Source of the DNA: Acanthopleura granulata
Taxonomy: Eukaryota > Mollusca > Polyplacophora > Chitonida > Chitonidae
Direction of reading: 5' to 3'
NCBI GenBank assembly: GCA_016165875.1
Contig: JABBOT010000080.1
Location: forward strand, 38,250,146-38,314,145
DNA: 64,000 nucleotides
Below the pieces are notes generated by a model. That model worked only from the letters and a program-made list of their open reading frames with translations. It was not told the DNA's origin and did no database searches. This document shows positions 52,101 to 64,000 of this stretch, piece by piece; position 1 is the first letter of the stretch; each line of letters begins with the position of its first letter. Both the position numbers and the translations under genes were made by a program.

Positions 52101-55100
52101 CAACCGTAGGAAATACCAGAAATCATGCTTTATTAAGTCTATAGTGATGGTTTCTAAATTGCTTCGTTATTTACTCTGTTTGACTGACGAGGTCGTGCTT
52201 GTGAATACTGAGCATGAAGCGATAAACACAATTCTTTGGCACAAAGTACACTTAGTACATATAACATACTCCTTAAAAGTGACATTGTTAATGAACATAT
52301 TCTGCTACTGAACAAATTTTTTGAGTATTAATTAAAATGATTTGCTGTCTTTTCAATTAAACTGACACGTTGTTGCAGAAAAACTACCATATCGCCGATG
52401 TTAGAGAAGCATGGTGTCATTGTGTCTCAGTTGTGACACAGTATACTTGTTGTCACGCTGAGGTCAAGGTCATATGATGAATGGGCCTTATCGGCCTAGA
52501 AAAATTAAGCTGAAGATGAGGGTGTTTCATAACGATTGGATTGTTCAAAGTTTTGCAGTTAAATGCAACGGTGCCGTTGCTGTCAGTTTCAAATAATCTG
52601 TAAAGACTAATACAATGTAACAAATGTATCATCAGTGAGTATGATCTTATGCCACCAACAGGATTACAAAAGTCTGTAATGGTCGCCTTAAAGCGTTTAA
52701 CAATGATTGTCGCTGCAATTTGCTTCCAACCATGAACTGTGCTTTCATCAGATAGACCTCAAGGGGAGAGTTTGGATCTTACTGTGTATGCATTTTTTGC
52801 TTTGCAACTGGCGTCTCTAGTGTCTTAAAGTAACAAACTAAAGTTAGATTCGTGTCACTTGGGTTAATGTGAACAGGAAATGGTACTCAACAGTCATATT
52901 GTTTCAGCTGGAAATGCTGTTTTTATCTCTAGAAAATACCTCAGCTAAGTCTTCGCCTTCCGAAAATGATATAGCTGTTCTCTGGTATATCTAGCACAAA
53001 GCAGGCCAAAAGTCAAAGTTCGGCACGTGACCGCACTGTCCAATGAAATGCTAACTGGAATGTAGTAGGTTTACAAATGGAAAGCCGATCTTGTCATGAA
53101 AATGTACTGTTCTCCTATCTCTATATGGTATATATCTAGCGTTCATATCTTATCATATTATATTGTGATGACCACACACATATTTTTCTTTTAGCCTTTT
53201 GCTCCACCTGTGTTTGGGTCTTAAATACCACCCATAGAGATGTAGCATCCTCATAACACATTAGTTTGCTTGCTCCTTCTAGGGTAGTAATAGTAAAACA
53301 CCAGGGAAACAAATACTTGCGCTACAGTGGCCTAGAGCTTTGGACATCCGCCTTGAACGCGGAAGTGGAGCGGTGCTTTCCATTTTCATGGCTGAGTCAC
53401 GAGATGTTCAGTCCCAGTCTCGGATAGGGGATTTTCAGGAGATCCCTGTATCCATTGCTATCGGTACCTTAGTGTCAGTAAGTACACTGTCCCCTCGTGT
53501 AGCATTGACTGGATAATACCCCATGCCTTTCACCAATATACCACACGCGAGTCCTGGGTCTCTGTCCCTTTTCAATGTTTTCATGTAAATGCGTCATAAA
53601 TATGGTGAAAACGCAATATTTGACTAATCCCAGACCAGTGACGTCTAATAAATTCCAATAAACATCGCTGTATATACATTTTTCAACCAAATTCTGCTTA
53701 AGATATGGTGCTAGGAGGGTGTAACTGCTACTGTATAGACATTTACAATAGTTAGAATAAAAGTATAACTCCGTGAGACCACCTGCCAAACATTACTCTG
53801 TCGCCGTTGCGCATGTTTAACTGTCTCTTTTGCAGTCATTTGTATTGGCACCTTCCATCTGCGCCCTCAATTCCTGTAATGAATATGGGAATGTAGGTGT
53901 TTGCCTGGTGCCTGTTGTCTTCTGTGAGGCAGCACTAAAACAACGTGAGGATGCATACTGGTCTGATTTTTTTCAGGAGACGCGTTTGAATCCTGTCGGA
54001 CATTTCAGACGGAAAAGGAAAGACTGCCCCGAAAGACTGCCGGTTCTAGATATTTTTCTCGCTCACGCTGGCCGTGATGGCCTATCCTCGGCTAATTAGT
54101 CGAGGAATAAAAAAAAATTGGCCAAGGTGTTGAAATTATCACTGAATATAAAGGATCCAACACATTTAGAACAGAGATATGTATATAAGTAACCTCTAAA
54201 ACCTTGTTTAGTACATTACTGATTCTACTATGAGTGATTTGTGATGATAAAATTGAAAATTTCTGATCTTTTAAAAACAACAGACAAAAGTAATACCCTT
54301 GTGGTAATTGTTTGATGCCGACGTCAAGAACATTTAACTGATGACAGCGGTCAAGTTTATTGCAGCTGGTAGCCATTCATCATCGTACAGGCACACATAT
54401 CGATCAAGATCTAAAAACTCATTTCTCAAATATTTCACCTCAAGTACTTCGTCTGGTGGTGTTCCATTGAAAACCCTATCTTACACGTACAGAAGCAATT
54501 TGGTTGACAATAGAAACGCTAAAATAGTAAGCTTTTGTCGGGCAAGTAAACTATAGTACATGTATTATGAATTGTCACCGAACTATTTGTCACCTTCTAT
54601 TTCTTTCAATTATCGTGTTATCAACAAAATATTTTTGTGTGCTCATCCGCTTGACTTCAGTCGGTCAACCATACCTTTATTCTTTCAGTAATCCCACCAT
54701 GGGAACAGATCGGCTCTGTGATTGGCCCAGTCCCAGAGCACAGGCCTCTCTGTGAGCTAGTTATCTTGCCATCCACAATGCTGGAAATGAACGAAGGGGA
54801 GACGTTGTTCTTAAACTGCAAGGCAAACTGTAGAGATTTACCCCTATCACTACACTGGGAGGATAATGCCGGAAGACGAGTTCCGGAAGTACAGCCATCT
54901 TCCCGGAGGTATAGGTACATTGATTTTATGTTTATTTACTTGACACCCTACAATGAGGTCAGGGAAATTTTACTTATAAATATGATGGTGATCAAGCTTT
55001 TGAGGTGTAAAAAGCCTTGCAATGTCGGGGAAAACCACACTGTCTCGCCAAACATATGGCCATCTGACTTAAAACAAGCAGTCAGATACCAGTCTGTTAC

Positions 55101-58100
55101 TTCATTGCTCAAGGACTAGCCGAATTACCACAACAAGCCATTTATTCACGGGACCAGCGAGGGCAGAGGCACTTCGACTCTGCAGTAAGCTTTGTATTGT
55201 TAAATATCAGGAGTGTAGTTTTTAGAATAAAGGTCTATATTAATCTAACTGAAGACCATGGGTTTTTGATTTCGTGTTGCAATTACAAACTGTTGTCGGT
55301 TGTGTTAACTGTAATCTGTAATAAAACAGTGATCAATGATAACGATTTTTGAAGTTTAATGACGGCGTACATTGAGTCATAAGGGTTAAATAAAAGGCTC
55401 CGTTCTTGACCAAATGGAATAGTTGTAGCTAAGCTTTCCTTCTTCTCATATTTTACAGCAATGGAGCAAGATACTGGCTCGGCTTTCTGCGGCTGGAGAT
55501 CGGAAATCTGCAACCAAAACACGAAGGGAACTACCTATGCAAAGGATACTTCGCTGGAAATTGGATAATACGTACAACTTACTTGAAAATAAGGCGTAAG
55601 GTTTAAAGTATTCCATTTGTCATGTAGAAAGGAACTGACGCAAAATATGTTCAAACAAAAACTTTGTTATAACCTAGCTAATTTGCCTTGTAAACATATT
55701 TGATTTATTTCTTATATTGTTGTGTCTTGCTCCATTCATGAAGAAATACTTTACCAGCTAAACGGACTTTAACTTATATCTTCAGCTCGCTATCCAGCAA
55801 CCACGGTTACACCTAGTCCAACACCTACAACGACAACAACAACGCTGCCTATGTCAACAACAACAGTATCCACAACAACTACAACAGGTGTAACAACAAC
55901 AAGTTCCACGGCACCTGCAATTTCATCACATACACCAACGTCCACATCTTCGACGACCACAGCTTTGGAAGAAACAACAACAACAACACAGACGTTACCA
56001 GTTGCTGCTTGGATCGCCGTGAGTTCGTCAGCCGCTTCGAATTCTTCCTCATCAGGATCTGAAGCCACGCTTTCATCAAGGCCAGCTGGTGATGTTCCAT
56101 CAGAAGATTCCACGAGGAATCCCCCACAGAGAAATGCGGCAATTGACCTTACGCGGTCGAATTTGGTAACAGATGCTGACAGCCAAACAACTGAGGCCTC
56201 GTTGCCTTCAGCTACGTTACCAAATTCATCACCCTCTGAAACGTCTTCAACGGATTTATCCTTGCAAAATTCTTCCTTCTTTGACTCACGCGAAAGAACA
56301 CCAGATGAATCTCCATCTCCATCGGACGAAACGTCGCTACTGGAAGCTTCAGCAGGAGAGTTAGCTACGGAAATGCCTACTGCTGAAATTTCTCTCGCCA
56401 CAACAGCGGCGCTATCTACTGAACCGTCCGAGTCGAGTGACGTCGTGGACTTGGGCACGAACTCAAGCAGATCCCTCCTGGAAAACGTCGGCACAGATTT
56501 AGAAGCGAGTGATGTTAATCTAGAAGAAAATATACGAACTGAGATTATAAATGAGTCCATCCAGAATGCGCGTGTTGGTGTTGTCAATGTCATACCAGAT
56601 TTTGCAGCTGTTCCAATCATTCAGCGAAAAAAGAGAGACAGTAACGCCCCGGTGACTGATGACAACAATGCTAACGCAGGAGTTGTGGATGTAAGAAACG
56701 GTTCCGAAAGTGCCTCAAATAATGCTTCCATGATTTTTGATGATGGGATATATTCGTGTTCTGGATTTGGCCCAAAAGCCATAGCGACTATTGCAATCTT
56801 AGGTGCTTTGTGTCTTATACTGATCTATGCTTTTATACTAGTCTTGTGCGTGCGACGTACCCGTCGGAAGAAGACTGTAGAAATTTCGGAGAAAAAATTG
56901 GAAGAAGGTGAAGGGATCGAAATTAAAGAAAAACCCGAAAGTGTTCCACCTGGCCCCAACGGTAGAATAAGCCATTGTGGAGAAACTTTGACAACGGTGG
57001 ACATCAATAACACAGAGCGAAATGCGGACGAAGGAGCTGGTGAAACAAACGAAGATAGCAAGAAAGAGCCCGTAGCATTGGCCGAAGCGGAGACGCACAA
57101 CACTCCTGAGGGGGTTCCGCCAAAAGAAAATGCCACAGAAGAAACGGCAGAGGAGAGCAAACAAACACCTGTAGAAGTAAATGAAGTAAAACCCGTCTTG
57201 CCACCACCTCCTCCAGCACCCTATAAGGATCATGAACCACAAGAAGACAAAGAGATAAACGAAGAGCCCGAGGAGACAGGTCCTGTGAGAGAGGTTAGCC
57301 CAGAGACATCTCCTCCGAAGGCTCCCTCACCACCTCCAAGTGTACCTCAGGGAGAGCAGATAGAACTGGAGGTGAGCCCACAGCAGCACGTTCCTGTATT
57401 CGATGAACTGGAACCTCAGGAGATGATTGTCAAGGAAAGCATCGTTAACGGCGCTAATGTAGAACTGGAAGATAAATCCGTCGACACGGTAGAGTTAGAG
57501 TCACAGGATATCGAGGAGCCTTTTGACACCACTCCACCAATGATAAACCCAGAAGCTGAAGAGCTACCGGAGGAGAGGTGGGTTTCTTACGAAAGACTGA
57601 TAGATGACAATGACCAGTGTGCTACAACTTGTTTACAACAATCGCCATCTTTTTGAACGACTTCAAAAATAAAGCAAAGTACAGTTTCTAAGTAGCTGTA
57701 GCAACCGCTATGCTTATGGGGTTTGGGGGTTTAGGCGTGGGGGGGGGCAGCAGAATAGTACTATGTAGTATACTTCTCTCTTTGCAATGTCAGTAAAAGT
57801 GACAATTTTATCAAGATGGTGGAAAAGTTGTAAATGAAATTTATCTTTAAGTTGAAACTGTTGGCATAAATAGTTAAAAATAAAAAAGAAATGGGCAACA
57901 ATATTAGACAGGTTCACGGGCTATGGCTAGCTTCTTGCTTGTGAACCAATTTGCTTCCTGGATATTAGGCAATAGTGCTCATATTGATGACAAAATAGAC
58001 ATCTTTGGATTAGAAATGTGGAGGGTCCTTCTTTTGTCACAGGGCTACAAGATAAAAAGAAATGCGTATGACGAAAATGTTTACCAGTTTGAAAACGAGT

Positions 58101-59056
58101 TAAAATTAAGATGTCAGTTTTGCATTTTTCTTTGATACTGAACGAGATTGGTATTTCACCAGTCTACTACTTCAGTGTGAATTAAATGATTATGGATATA
58201 GTTCAATGTTAATTCGTTGTATCAGGTATAACAATTAGCTTTCTATTTTAGCATACCCTTCGTTTAATTTAGGAAATCGTTTATGGTTTGCACAGATTAT
58301 CCCCAGTCCCATTGTTGCCAGACGTTAAAGGCCATCAGCCTGCAGAGGAAAGGCTCAGTAATGGTGTGGAGATGTCTTATCAAAACGCGCAGAATCTCTC
58401 TCCGGAGAGAGATGAAATGACGAAGTAAGTTTTGTGTTCAACGTAAGGTTAAAATTGAAAATGTTATGAAAGACAATTATACAGCAATTGTCAATATCCA
58501 ATAGACATGTGTGGCCAATGACTATGATGTCAGCTCCCAAAACTACGTCAAAAAGCAAGGCATTTACTTGGCATGTTTCAAAAAGCGTTGGGAACTGTAG
58601 TCAAGAATCATTGTTGGCTGTCAGATACTTGGTCTCGGCTGGTTCTCAGTGGCAAGCCTTGCGTTGACCCCACACAATGGTAGCATTCTAGTGTTCCGAG
58701 ATGTCAGTTGATGAGGGTCGCAATGCGAGGGTCAATTCATAAATGTTGACGATTGCGATGTATGAAGGCAAAAATAATTTTAGATAGCTACATGCATCAA
58801 AGTAGAAAATGTGTTAGCAGTTTGCAATGGTCTAAGAATTACAATCGCTGTTATCTTGACAACTTGGGTTTAAATGGCCTTGTTTTACCTGCATTTACTA
58901 TTATTGCTGCCTCTTTGCAGGTCTATTGAAGACTTGCCCCCGCCGCCACCTATTCCTCCCCACCGCACGCCTCCACCGCCCCCACCTCACGCTGACGAGA
59001 TGAACGCGGGCTTGGAGGCACCAGATGTAGTGTCATCGAATGTCACTGCCGTGTGA
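43131..59056 (+). CDS. Ig-domain receptor-like protein with mucin stalk, furin site and proline-rich tail
   Basis: Six phase-matched exons: 43131-43203, 54689-54908, 55459-55595, 55786-57577, 58296-58424 and 58921-59056, giving 828 residues. The ATG has good context (GAAAATGG). Residues 1-19 are a signal peptide (cut near LTLA|Q). One Ig domain spans about 45-143 with Cys68, Trp81 and Cys125 in YLC, plus extra Cys46 and Cys72. Residues 145-250 are Thr/Ser-rich and mucin-like; 250-415 are Ser/Glu-rich. RKKR|D at 424-428 is a furin-type site. One membrane segment lies at about 475-499, followed by RRTRRKK. The 329-residue tail is acidic with PPPPPAP, SPPPSVP and PPPPPIPPHRTPPPPPP, suited to SH3, WW or EVH1 partners. 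I recognise no named family. A surface adhesion or signalling role is inference. Extra exons within the 11.5-kb first intron are possible. Confidence 0.75.
45000..45152. repeat. Diverged 20-21-bp tandem repeat
   Basis: About seven units of TGGCCTCAGTCTTTCACAA with substitutions, inside intron 1 of the Ig-mucin gene. Confidence 0.65.
45958..46100. repeat. Two tRNA-like SINE heads in inverted order
   Basis: The plus strand has GATTCCGTGGCCGAGTAGTA with a B-box-like GAGTTCGAGTT. The adjoining 46029-46095, read on the minus strand, has CTAGCGGATAAAGCAATCGC, CTTGCAAGTGGGAGCTG and CGAGTTCAG. Neither forms a complete tRNA. Confidence 0.5.
49865..50425. repeat. Degenerate tandem repeat, roughly 70-90-bp units
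   Basis: Recurring blocks TTTCGCTCATTACTGAAATG followed by a GTTCTCCTTTCA-like stretch and GAATAAACACT, at least six times. Old minisatellite in intron 1 of the Ig-mucin gene. Confidence 0.55.
53316..53480 (+). repeat. tRNA-like SINE head
   Basis: GCTACAGTGGCCTAGAGCTT followed by GGACATCCGCCTTGAACGCG is like the 5' half of a tRNA with an A box, followed by unrelated sequence. A SINE remnant of a different subfamily from the main one. Confidence 0.45.
57578..58295 (+). other. Intron 4 of the Ig-mucin gene with a read-through coding extension
   Basis: Donor AG|GTGGGT at 57578 is in phase 2 with the acceptor before 58296. If it is not used, the frame stays open for 25 more residues and ends at TGA 57654-57656, and AATAAA follows at 57668. 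A G-run is at about 57740-57748. Confidence 0.55.
57668..57673 (+). terminator. Poly(A) signal for a short Ig-mucin isoform
   Basis: AATAAA lies 12 bases after the read-through stop at 57656. It would support an intronic-polyadenylation isoform of 766 residues. Confidence 0.45.
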
Positions 59057-61900
59057 GATGAAGTAATACCTTCATAATACAGCCTGTGTGGCAACTGCCG
59101 ATGCTGTGCATGGTGATGTCATAAAAATATGCTGTATAGAATTGGCAAAACTACCATCGGCAATCACAGAAATTAACCGGATGTGACAAGGGAATTGTTG
59201 TTACATCGTAAAAGAGAGTTGTGTTTAAAAGTGTCAGAGATGGGTTTACATCTGCGTCTTGGGACCAGGCCTTTGATCTCCTCTATTGGGATAGTTCACA
59301 TCCGTGTGTTGGGACCAGGCCTGTCATCAGCTTTACTGGGATGATATTCGGGTACTCACAAGCAGCAAAATTAGTCTGTAATAAGTTCATTATATTCCAC
59401 TGAATGTTTAACATTGGTTATGAAAAATTCAGCTCTTAGAATGTCTCACGCGAAAGGAATCTTCATGGCGTCCACGCGTGGCCATTTGCATGAGGCCACA
59501 TCGTCCCTGTCGACCATCTGACGTGAAACTGACTTGCAAACAAATCTACGACAAAGGATGGAAGGGTTCAAGCCGTGAAATAACCGCGGACCTGGTAATC
59601 CATAGTTAATGGAAAACAGCAGCGCTTACTGCCAATTTTTTGTAACTGCCTCCTGAAATGATTCCTGGAAATGTTTTAAGACATTCATTATACACCATAG
59701 AGATAAACTGTACACAAAGGGTGTATGATCTTTAACTTTTAGGTTAGATGAATGTGTAACGTTGTTATGTATACTCTATGGAATATTCATTCATTTGAAA
59801 TGTGTATGGGGGAAGAGCGACTTTCCCAGTGTGCTTTGTATCGTAGATCGTTGAAAGCTTTTCCATCTGTGTGTCGTGTAAGAACGGCAGTGTTACACGA
59901 TTTTTTAATCAATTGCACTTAGCACCAGGAAATCCGCGGTAAGTATATTGCAACAGGTGTAAAATAGATAACAAAAGGCTCTGTGGATAAGCTAAATTTC
60001 AGAACCACTGCTAACTATTTCTCAAAATACAGAGAATTTCTTCCTGTCGTATAGTTGATTTCAATCTGCGTGCTTTCAGACAATGAGAAGTCGGCATGAC
60101 TTGTAACATGTTTAAGAGTGTTTCAGTGAGAACATTTTCGCGCTTAGAGTACTTCGATTTCAAGTTTCCCAGTTTTCTTCTCATTGCGACCTTTGTGGCG
60201 TGGATTTATGGTCAACCTATCTATCGTAGTGCCCAATGACAAACTGGCTTTCACCATAGTCGCCATTTTTGCGGGAAATGGTGTCTCATTGATTCGGTTA
60301 ACTTGCTGCACACCTATCACAATAAAGCCCGGGATAGCAATTTCAGCTTTTCCTTGAATAAAGGCAGCTTTTTAGGAATGGGCGAGAATGTTCATTTTGA
60401 TCAAGTCTTAAGCAATTGCTCACATGAGAATTTTCCCTAAGTCACTATTACTCTGAAATGTCAATTATGATGTCCTTCGCCCAGCGAATTCTTCGATTAA
60501 ATCACATACATTGTCAAGATCAACCCGCTTTCCAACTGTCGCTCTTACACCTAGTGTTGTAGTTGAATCATGCATGGTGCCTCTCGGACAGCGCAATTTT
60601 CGTATAGAGATGTGTACCACGTAAATGTCCGTATTCCCCTGAATTACAGTTGGTAATGACGATTTCGCTATAATCGCAACAATCAGTCATGGATACATCA
60701 CGTGATGAAATGCGGCAGAAAAATGCCATCGTTTACATCGTAGACCGTCGTCTACATCGTGCGGAAGCATTCTCCTATAAATCGTGATGTACCACGCCTC
60801 TGTATACAGTTGAGTGAATACCACAAAGCTTTGTTACCGTCAACATAAGACAAGATGCGGTGGATTAGATCAGTTTTAAGAGACTTTAGATTATTTACAG
60901 GGTTTTTGTTTTGCTCAACCATAAGTAATATTCATCGGCTTATGTAAATAACAGTAGGTAATTATTCATTTTCCTCGTAAGTGCCAGTGTGTTTTGTAAA
61001 TTTTTCCATCTAATTTTCATTGAAAAAGAAACCCATTTGAATTAAATGATATGCCCATTTAGTCTCGTACATTATGTTGTCGATAATATTTTTGTAGTCT
61101 TATTAAGTTCAATAATACCTATGTATATAGTATTATGTGTGTGGATACAAACTTGTACTAATTAATAACGTATGTCAGTTTTCAACATTTTTGTCATGCC
61201 ACCGTGTTGCAAAGTTTGAGAATATATGATTTAGGTACATAAAGTCGGAATGTATTGTATTCATTGATTTTTCATTTTTCTCCCTGAGTAGGAAAGAATG
61301 TGTTTTTGTGTCTCTCTTTAACATTACCTGTGTGTCATTCTTGCCGTTGTGTGACAATTCGAACCGTCCACTGGCTTATTTCTGTTTTTTGTACAAGAAA
61401 TGCTGGTGCTCACCCCGGATGCCTTACCAGGTACTTTCTAGAAAGTACAAGGTGTTTTGGCGAACTGCAAAATGTTACCGTGACTGTATGGTATCCAGTG
61501 ATTATGAGACAGTTTTTGCATTCACCTTTGTGTGCTTTTTATTAATTGTCGAGGCTGTCCTGCAACAAAAAATACTGAGATTGTTCTGTGTAGTGTCCGG
61601 TTCCTTCTATTTACACCAAAATGTGTCTGTAGTCATAGGTTCGTTTTTCAGAATTCCAATAACCAGTACTGAATTCTCTCCAGAAGTTTCCTGGATTGCC
61701 CTTCGTACATTGCCGAGTGTTTGTTAGACACTGTCCATGCTGTCTTCTGTGGGAATATTTCTAAAGGTTGTAGTCTCTAAATGTAGCGAACTTTTCTTTA
61801 AAAATGGCCATTTTCCAGTAGGCATGAATTCTCTGGAAATTACTAATGGTTCCAATTGTAGCTGTTACCAACACAGTCTTTTGCCATGGTCTCAGGTTAG
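59057..61900. other. 3' flank of the Ig-mucin gene
   Basis: Probable 3' UTR up to the AATAAA signals near 60.3 kb, then no recognised gene. It contains a two-copy tandem repeat at about 59243-59342 (GTGTTGGGACCAGGCCT shared). The 139-codon frame at 61308-61727 matches nothing I know. Confidence 0.35.
60321..60362 (+). terminator. Candidate poly(A) signals of the long Ig-mucin transcript
   Basis: Two AATAAA hexamers at 60321-60326 and 60357-60362, about 1.3 kb after the stop at 59056. They are the first canonical hexamers I see after that stop. Confidence 0.4.
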
Positions 61901-61904
61901 GGGT

Positions 61905-62215
61905 GAGGACATTGGTATGCAGGTTACGGCCGTTTGCTTACATTTCCGTCTGTAGTTCCGAGATGGTCTGTTGACTTGCCAAAGTCTCTGACTCCTGACG
62001 TTGGTATGTAAAGGTCAGCACTATCGGTGTGACTATGCAAAGCTTAAAGCTGTTGACGGTGTAAAGGTGACAAACTGTTATCGTTGCTACACCAAGATTA
62101 TAACTGTTTATATTGTTATGCAGAGGTCACAATTGTGGGTGTTGTTATGCAGATGTCGCAACTGTTTGCGTGGTCATGCAAAGGGTACAGCCTTTGGGGT
62201 ATTGCCGCCATTAGT
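61905..62215. repeat. Degenerate 30-36-bp tandem repeat
   Basis: Units with GTTATGCAGAGGTCACAACT and a GTTGGTGT-like part recur about eight times with indels. Confidence 0.6.
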
Positions 62216-63318
62216 CCATAGAACATATTCTATATTAATTGGGTATGATATAAACAAATATCGGAATAAATCGAAAAATACCACTAAATACTTTATCCTT
62301 TCTTCGCGTTTGCTTTCGATTTTTGTCACACTTCGTTTTCATGTTTGGAAATATCTGTATATATAGTGTCACATATACTGACCTGTGTGTATATTTATAC
62401 AATAGCATTAGAATGGTGTATCGTAAATGCAAATAAATGGAAAGCATTTTCACCTACTCGAAGTCGCACCTGAATTGTTAACTCTTGTTCTTAATTCGCA
62501 TGTTGTTTGCATGGAAATTGTCTCTTCCTTTGGAATGTTACAATATGAGAAGACGTTGCAGAGATAGGTCGTAAGAGGCACAAATATCACACAGCTTTAT
62601 ACCGTATCCTACTAGTATATAGTCCATGGGACGAATGCATAAAATTGGAATAAGGGTGGTATAGCATATTCCAGGTATAACTGCGTGCTTGTTTAAAGCT
62701 GGCAAAAACAAGACTGTATAGTACAACGTTTATTCCCAAAAGAGACGGTGGTATGCTTATCGGTGGAATTCCTTATTCTGTGCTGTATATGCGTCAGATA
62801 TGTAGTGTAAGTTATATCTGCCTAGGAGTAGGTTTAAGCAGTAGAATAAGGTCTATTGCAATACCGTAGTTGACAGCGTCGTCCCATGTCTGTTCCGTTG
62901 TCGGGATGTTGCGTGGTTCCAAATGATGTTGAACTAATTACGTGAAATTCTCTTGAAAAGATAAATCTCTCGCGCATTGTCTGTTTCGGCATCAGTCTGT
63001 GAAAGTACATGTTAACCTCGACGATTATACATATATTTATTTTATTATTGTTTAACGTCGTCAGTTTAGTTCGTGGAGGAAACCGGGATGTCTGGGGTAA
63101 ACCTTCGATCTTTGGTAAATTACTGTTGAACTTTGGCGTTCTCTTGTGTGACGTAAAAACATGTACATAGATCGGTAGAACACAAGTAGCCTTCACCGAA
63201 TGTTAAATTGCACAAACGGCCTCACATGAGCCTTCGGTCGAGAAAGAAGAGAATCTATCCAAGACCGAGACAACCTGCACCTCATATGTCGTAACATGCT
63301 AGACTTAATATTATTCAG

Positions 63319-63547
63319 GTGGTATGTCAATGGTATCCAACAAAAGATTTCATCTCCGCTTACACTTCAAAACGAGAGAATAACACTACACCGTGGAAAA
63401 AGCCTGTTATCCGCAGTGAATAATTACTCTTGCATATATGCGTACCAACTTTCCTACACTAGAGAAGGGAAGAATAACAACTCTCCGAATGGTCTAAATC
63501 ACAGTGTAGTTATTCCTCTTTCCATGCATTCTGTCCAATGTGAATAG
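63319..63547 (+). CDS. Possible Ig-domain exon (partial gene or remnant)
   Basis: Follows an acceptor (ATTATTCAG at 63310-63318) in phase 2. It encodes 76 residues with WYVNGIQ near the start and NNYSCIYAYQ about 40 residues later, then a stop at 63545. The Trp and the Tyr-x-Cys are spaced as the C and F strands of an immunoglobulin domain. The first cysteine would have to come from an upstream exon, which I cannot place. There is no membrane segment. It may be the last exon of a separate gene or a decayed duplicate of the neighbouring Ig gene. Confidence 0.3.
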
Positions 63548-63819
63548 TTAAAACATATAAACAGCAGTCGAAATCTATTACCCCTACGCATAACTTACAG
63601 GAACATATTTGTCACCATCAATAAGCCAAGGCCAAGGTAAACAGCATGAGAAACAGAAAACTCGCATGAATATTTCAGACTGAGGATAAATTTCTGAAGT
63701 AAATATATATTTACAACGTGGTAAGCGAATTCCCAAAGTGATAAGCCGAGGTAAATAGTTGGCCTAATACGCAGTAATTCTTAACTGTGTATCGTACATT
63801 CAGGGCAGATAATGTCTGA

Positions 63820-64000
63820 ATGGTTCGGCTTGTAGTTTTCTGTGGGGAGGTGTGTGAGGATGGTGCATGGTCTCCAGGTCGGCTCACGGTAGATTTATGT
63901 CGGGAGGTTTGTCAGACACCTGACGCAGCTAGTGCGGTGCATCGTCTTCAGGTCCTCTCAGAGTGGTTTATGTCGGGAGGTTTGTCAGACACCTGACGCA
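63820..64000. repeat. 73-bp tandem repeat running off the window edge
   Basis: TTTATGTCGGGAGGTTTGTC followed by AGACACCTGACGCA occurs at 63894 and again at 63967. A diverged earlier unit starts near 63822. The array continues beyond 64000. Confidence 0.75.

Larger units (their letters stand above)
43204..54688 (+). other. Intron 1 of the Ig-mucin gene (11.5 kb)
   Basis: A phase-1 intron from G|GTAAGTG to TTCTTTCAG. It holds several minisatellites and tRNA-like repeat heads (listed separately). No convincing additional exon was recognised. A minus-strand frame at 44257-44538 has coding-like composition but no family match. Confidence 0.5.

Overview
The window is eukaryotic, AT-rich, intron-bearing DNA from an invertebrate animal, most likely a lophotrochozoan such as a mollusc or brachiopod. 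The evidence is GT-AG introns of 0.2 to 11 kb, animal-specific gene families, many minisatellites, and repeated copies of a tRNA-headed SINE with an AAATAAAT tail of the kind widespread in marine lophotrochozoans. There are no bacterial operons, CRISPR arrays or rRNA genes. All splice junctions were read by eye, so gene models are inferences from phase-matched junctions plus protein similarity.

Layout. (1) 59-2134, plus strand: the large coding exon of a MYORG-type GH31 glycosidase anchored as a type II membrane protein. Its 3' flank carries a TTAA-flanked MITE (2738-3371). (2) About 3.4-13.8 kb: no recognisable gene, only a 48-bp degenerate minisatellite near 6 kb. (3) 13772-19251, minus strand: a three-exon gene predicting a 158-residue secreted protein made of EGFR-ectodomain-like cysteine-rich repeats, with no transmembrane or kinase part. 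(4) 21.5-27.2 kb: repeats, including two nested LTR-like elements of one family in opposite orientation (23819-25670), a full-length SINE and a 42-bp minisatellite. (5) 31038-38718, minus strand: a nine-exon GLT8D1/2-type GT8 glycosyltransferase, complete from ATG to stop. One intron holds a 37-bp minisatellite about 1 kb long and the first intron holds several SINEs. A second copy of the MITE lies 3' of its stop codon. (6) 43131-59056, plus strand: a single-pass receptor-like protein with a signal peptide, one Ig domain, a Thr/Ser-rich mucin-like stalk, a furin-type site, one membrane segment and a long acidic, proline-rich cytoplasmic tail. Its first intron is 11.5 kb. (7) 59-64 kb: 3' flank, minisatellites, and a possible Ig-domain exon at 63319-63547.

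Functional links. The GH31 and GT8 proteins are both predicted luminal, membrane-anchored ER/Golgi carbohydrate enzymes. The EGFR-like and Ig-mucin proteins are secreted or cell-surface proteins. Nothing in the sequence ties the four genes into one pathway. The most unusual items are the small secreted EGFR-like protein, the Ig-mucin receptor with its alternative 3' end, the TTAA MITE family and the nested LTR-like pair.
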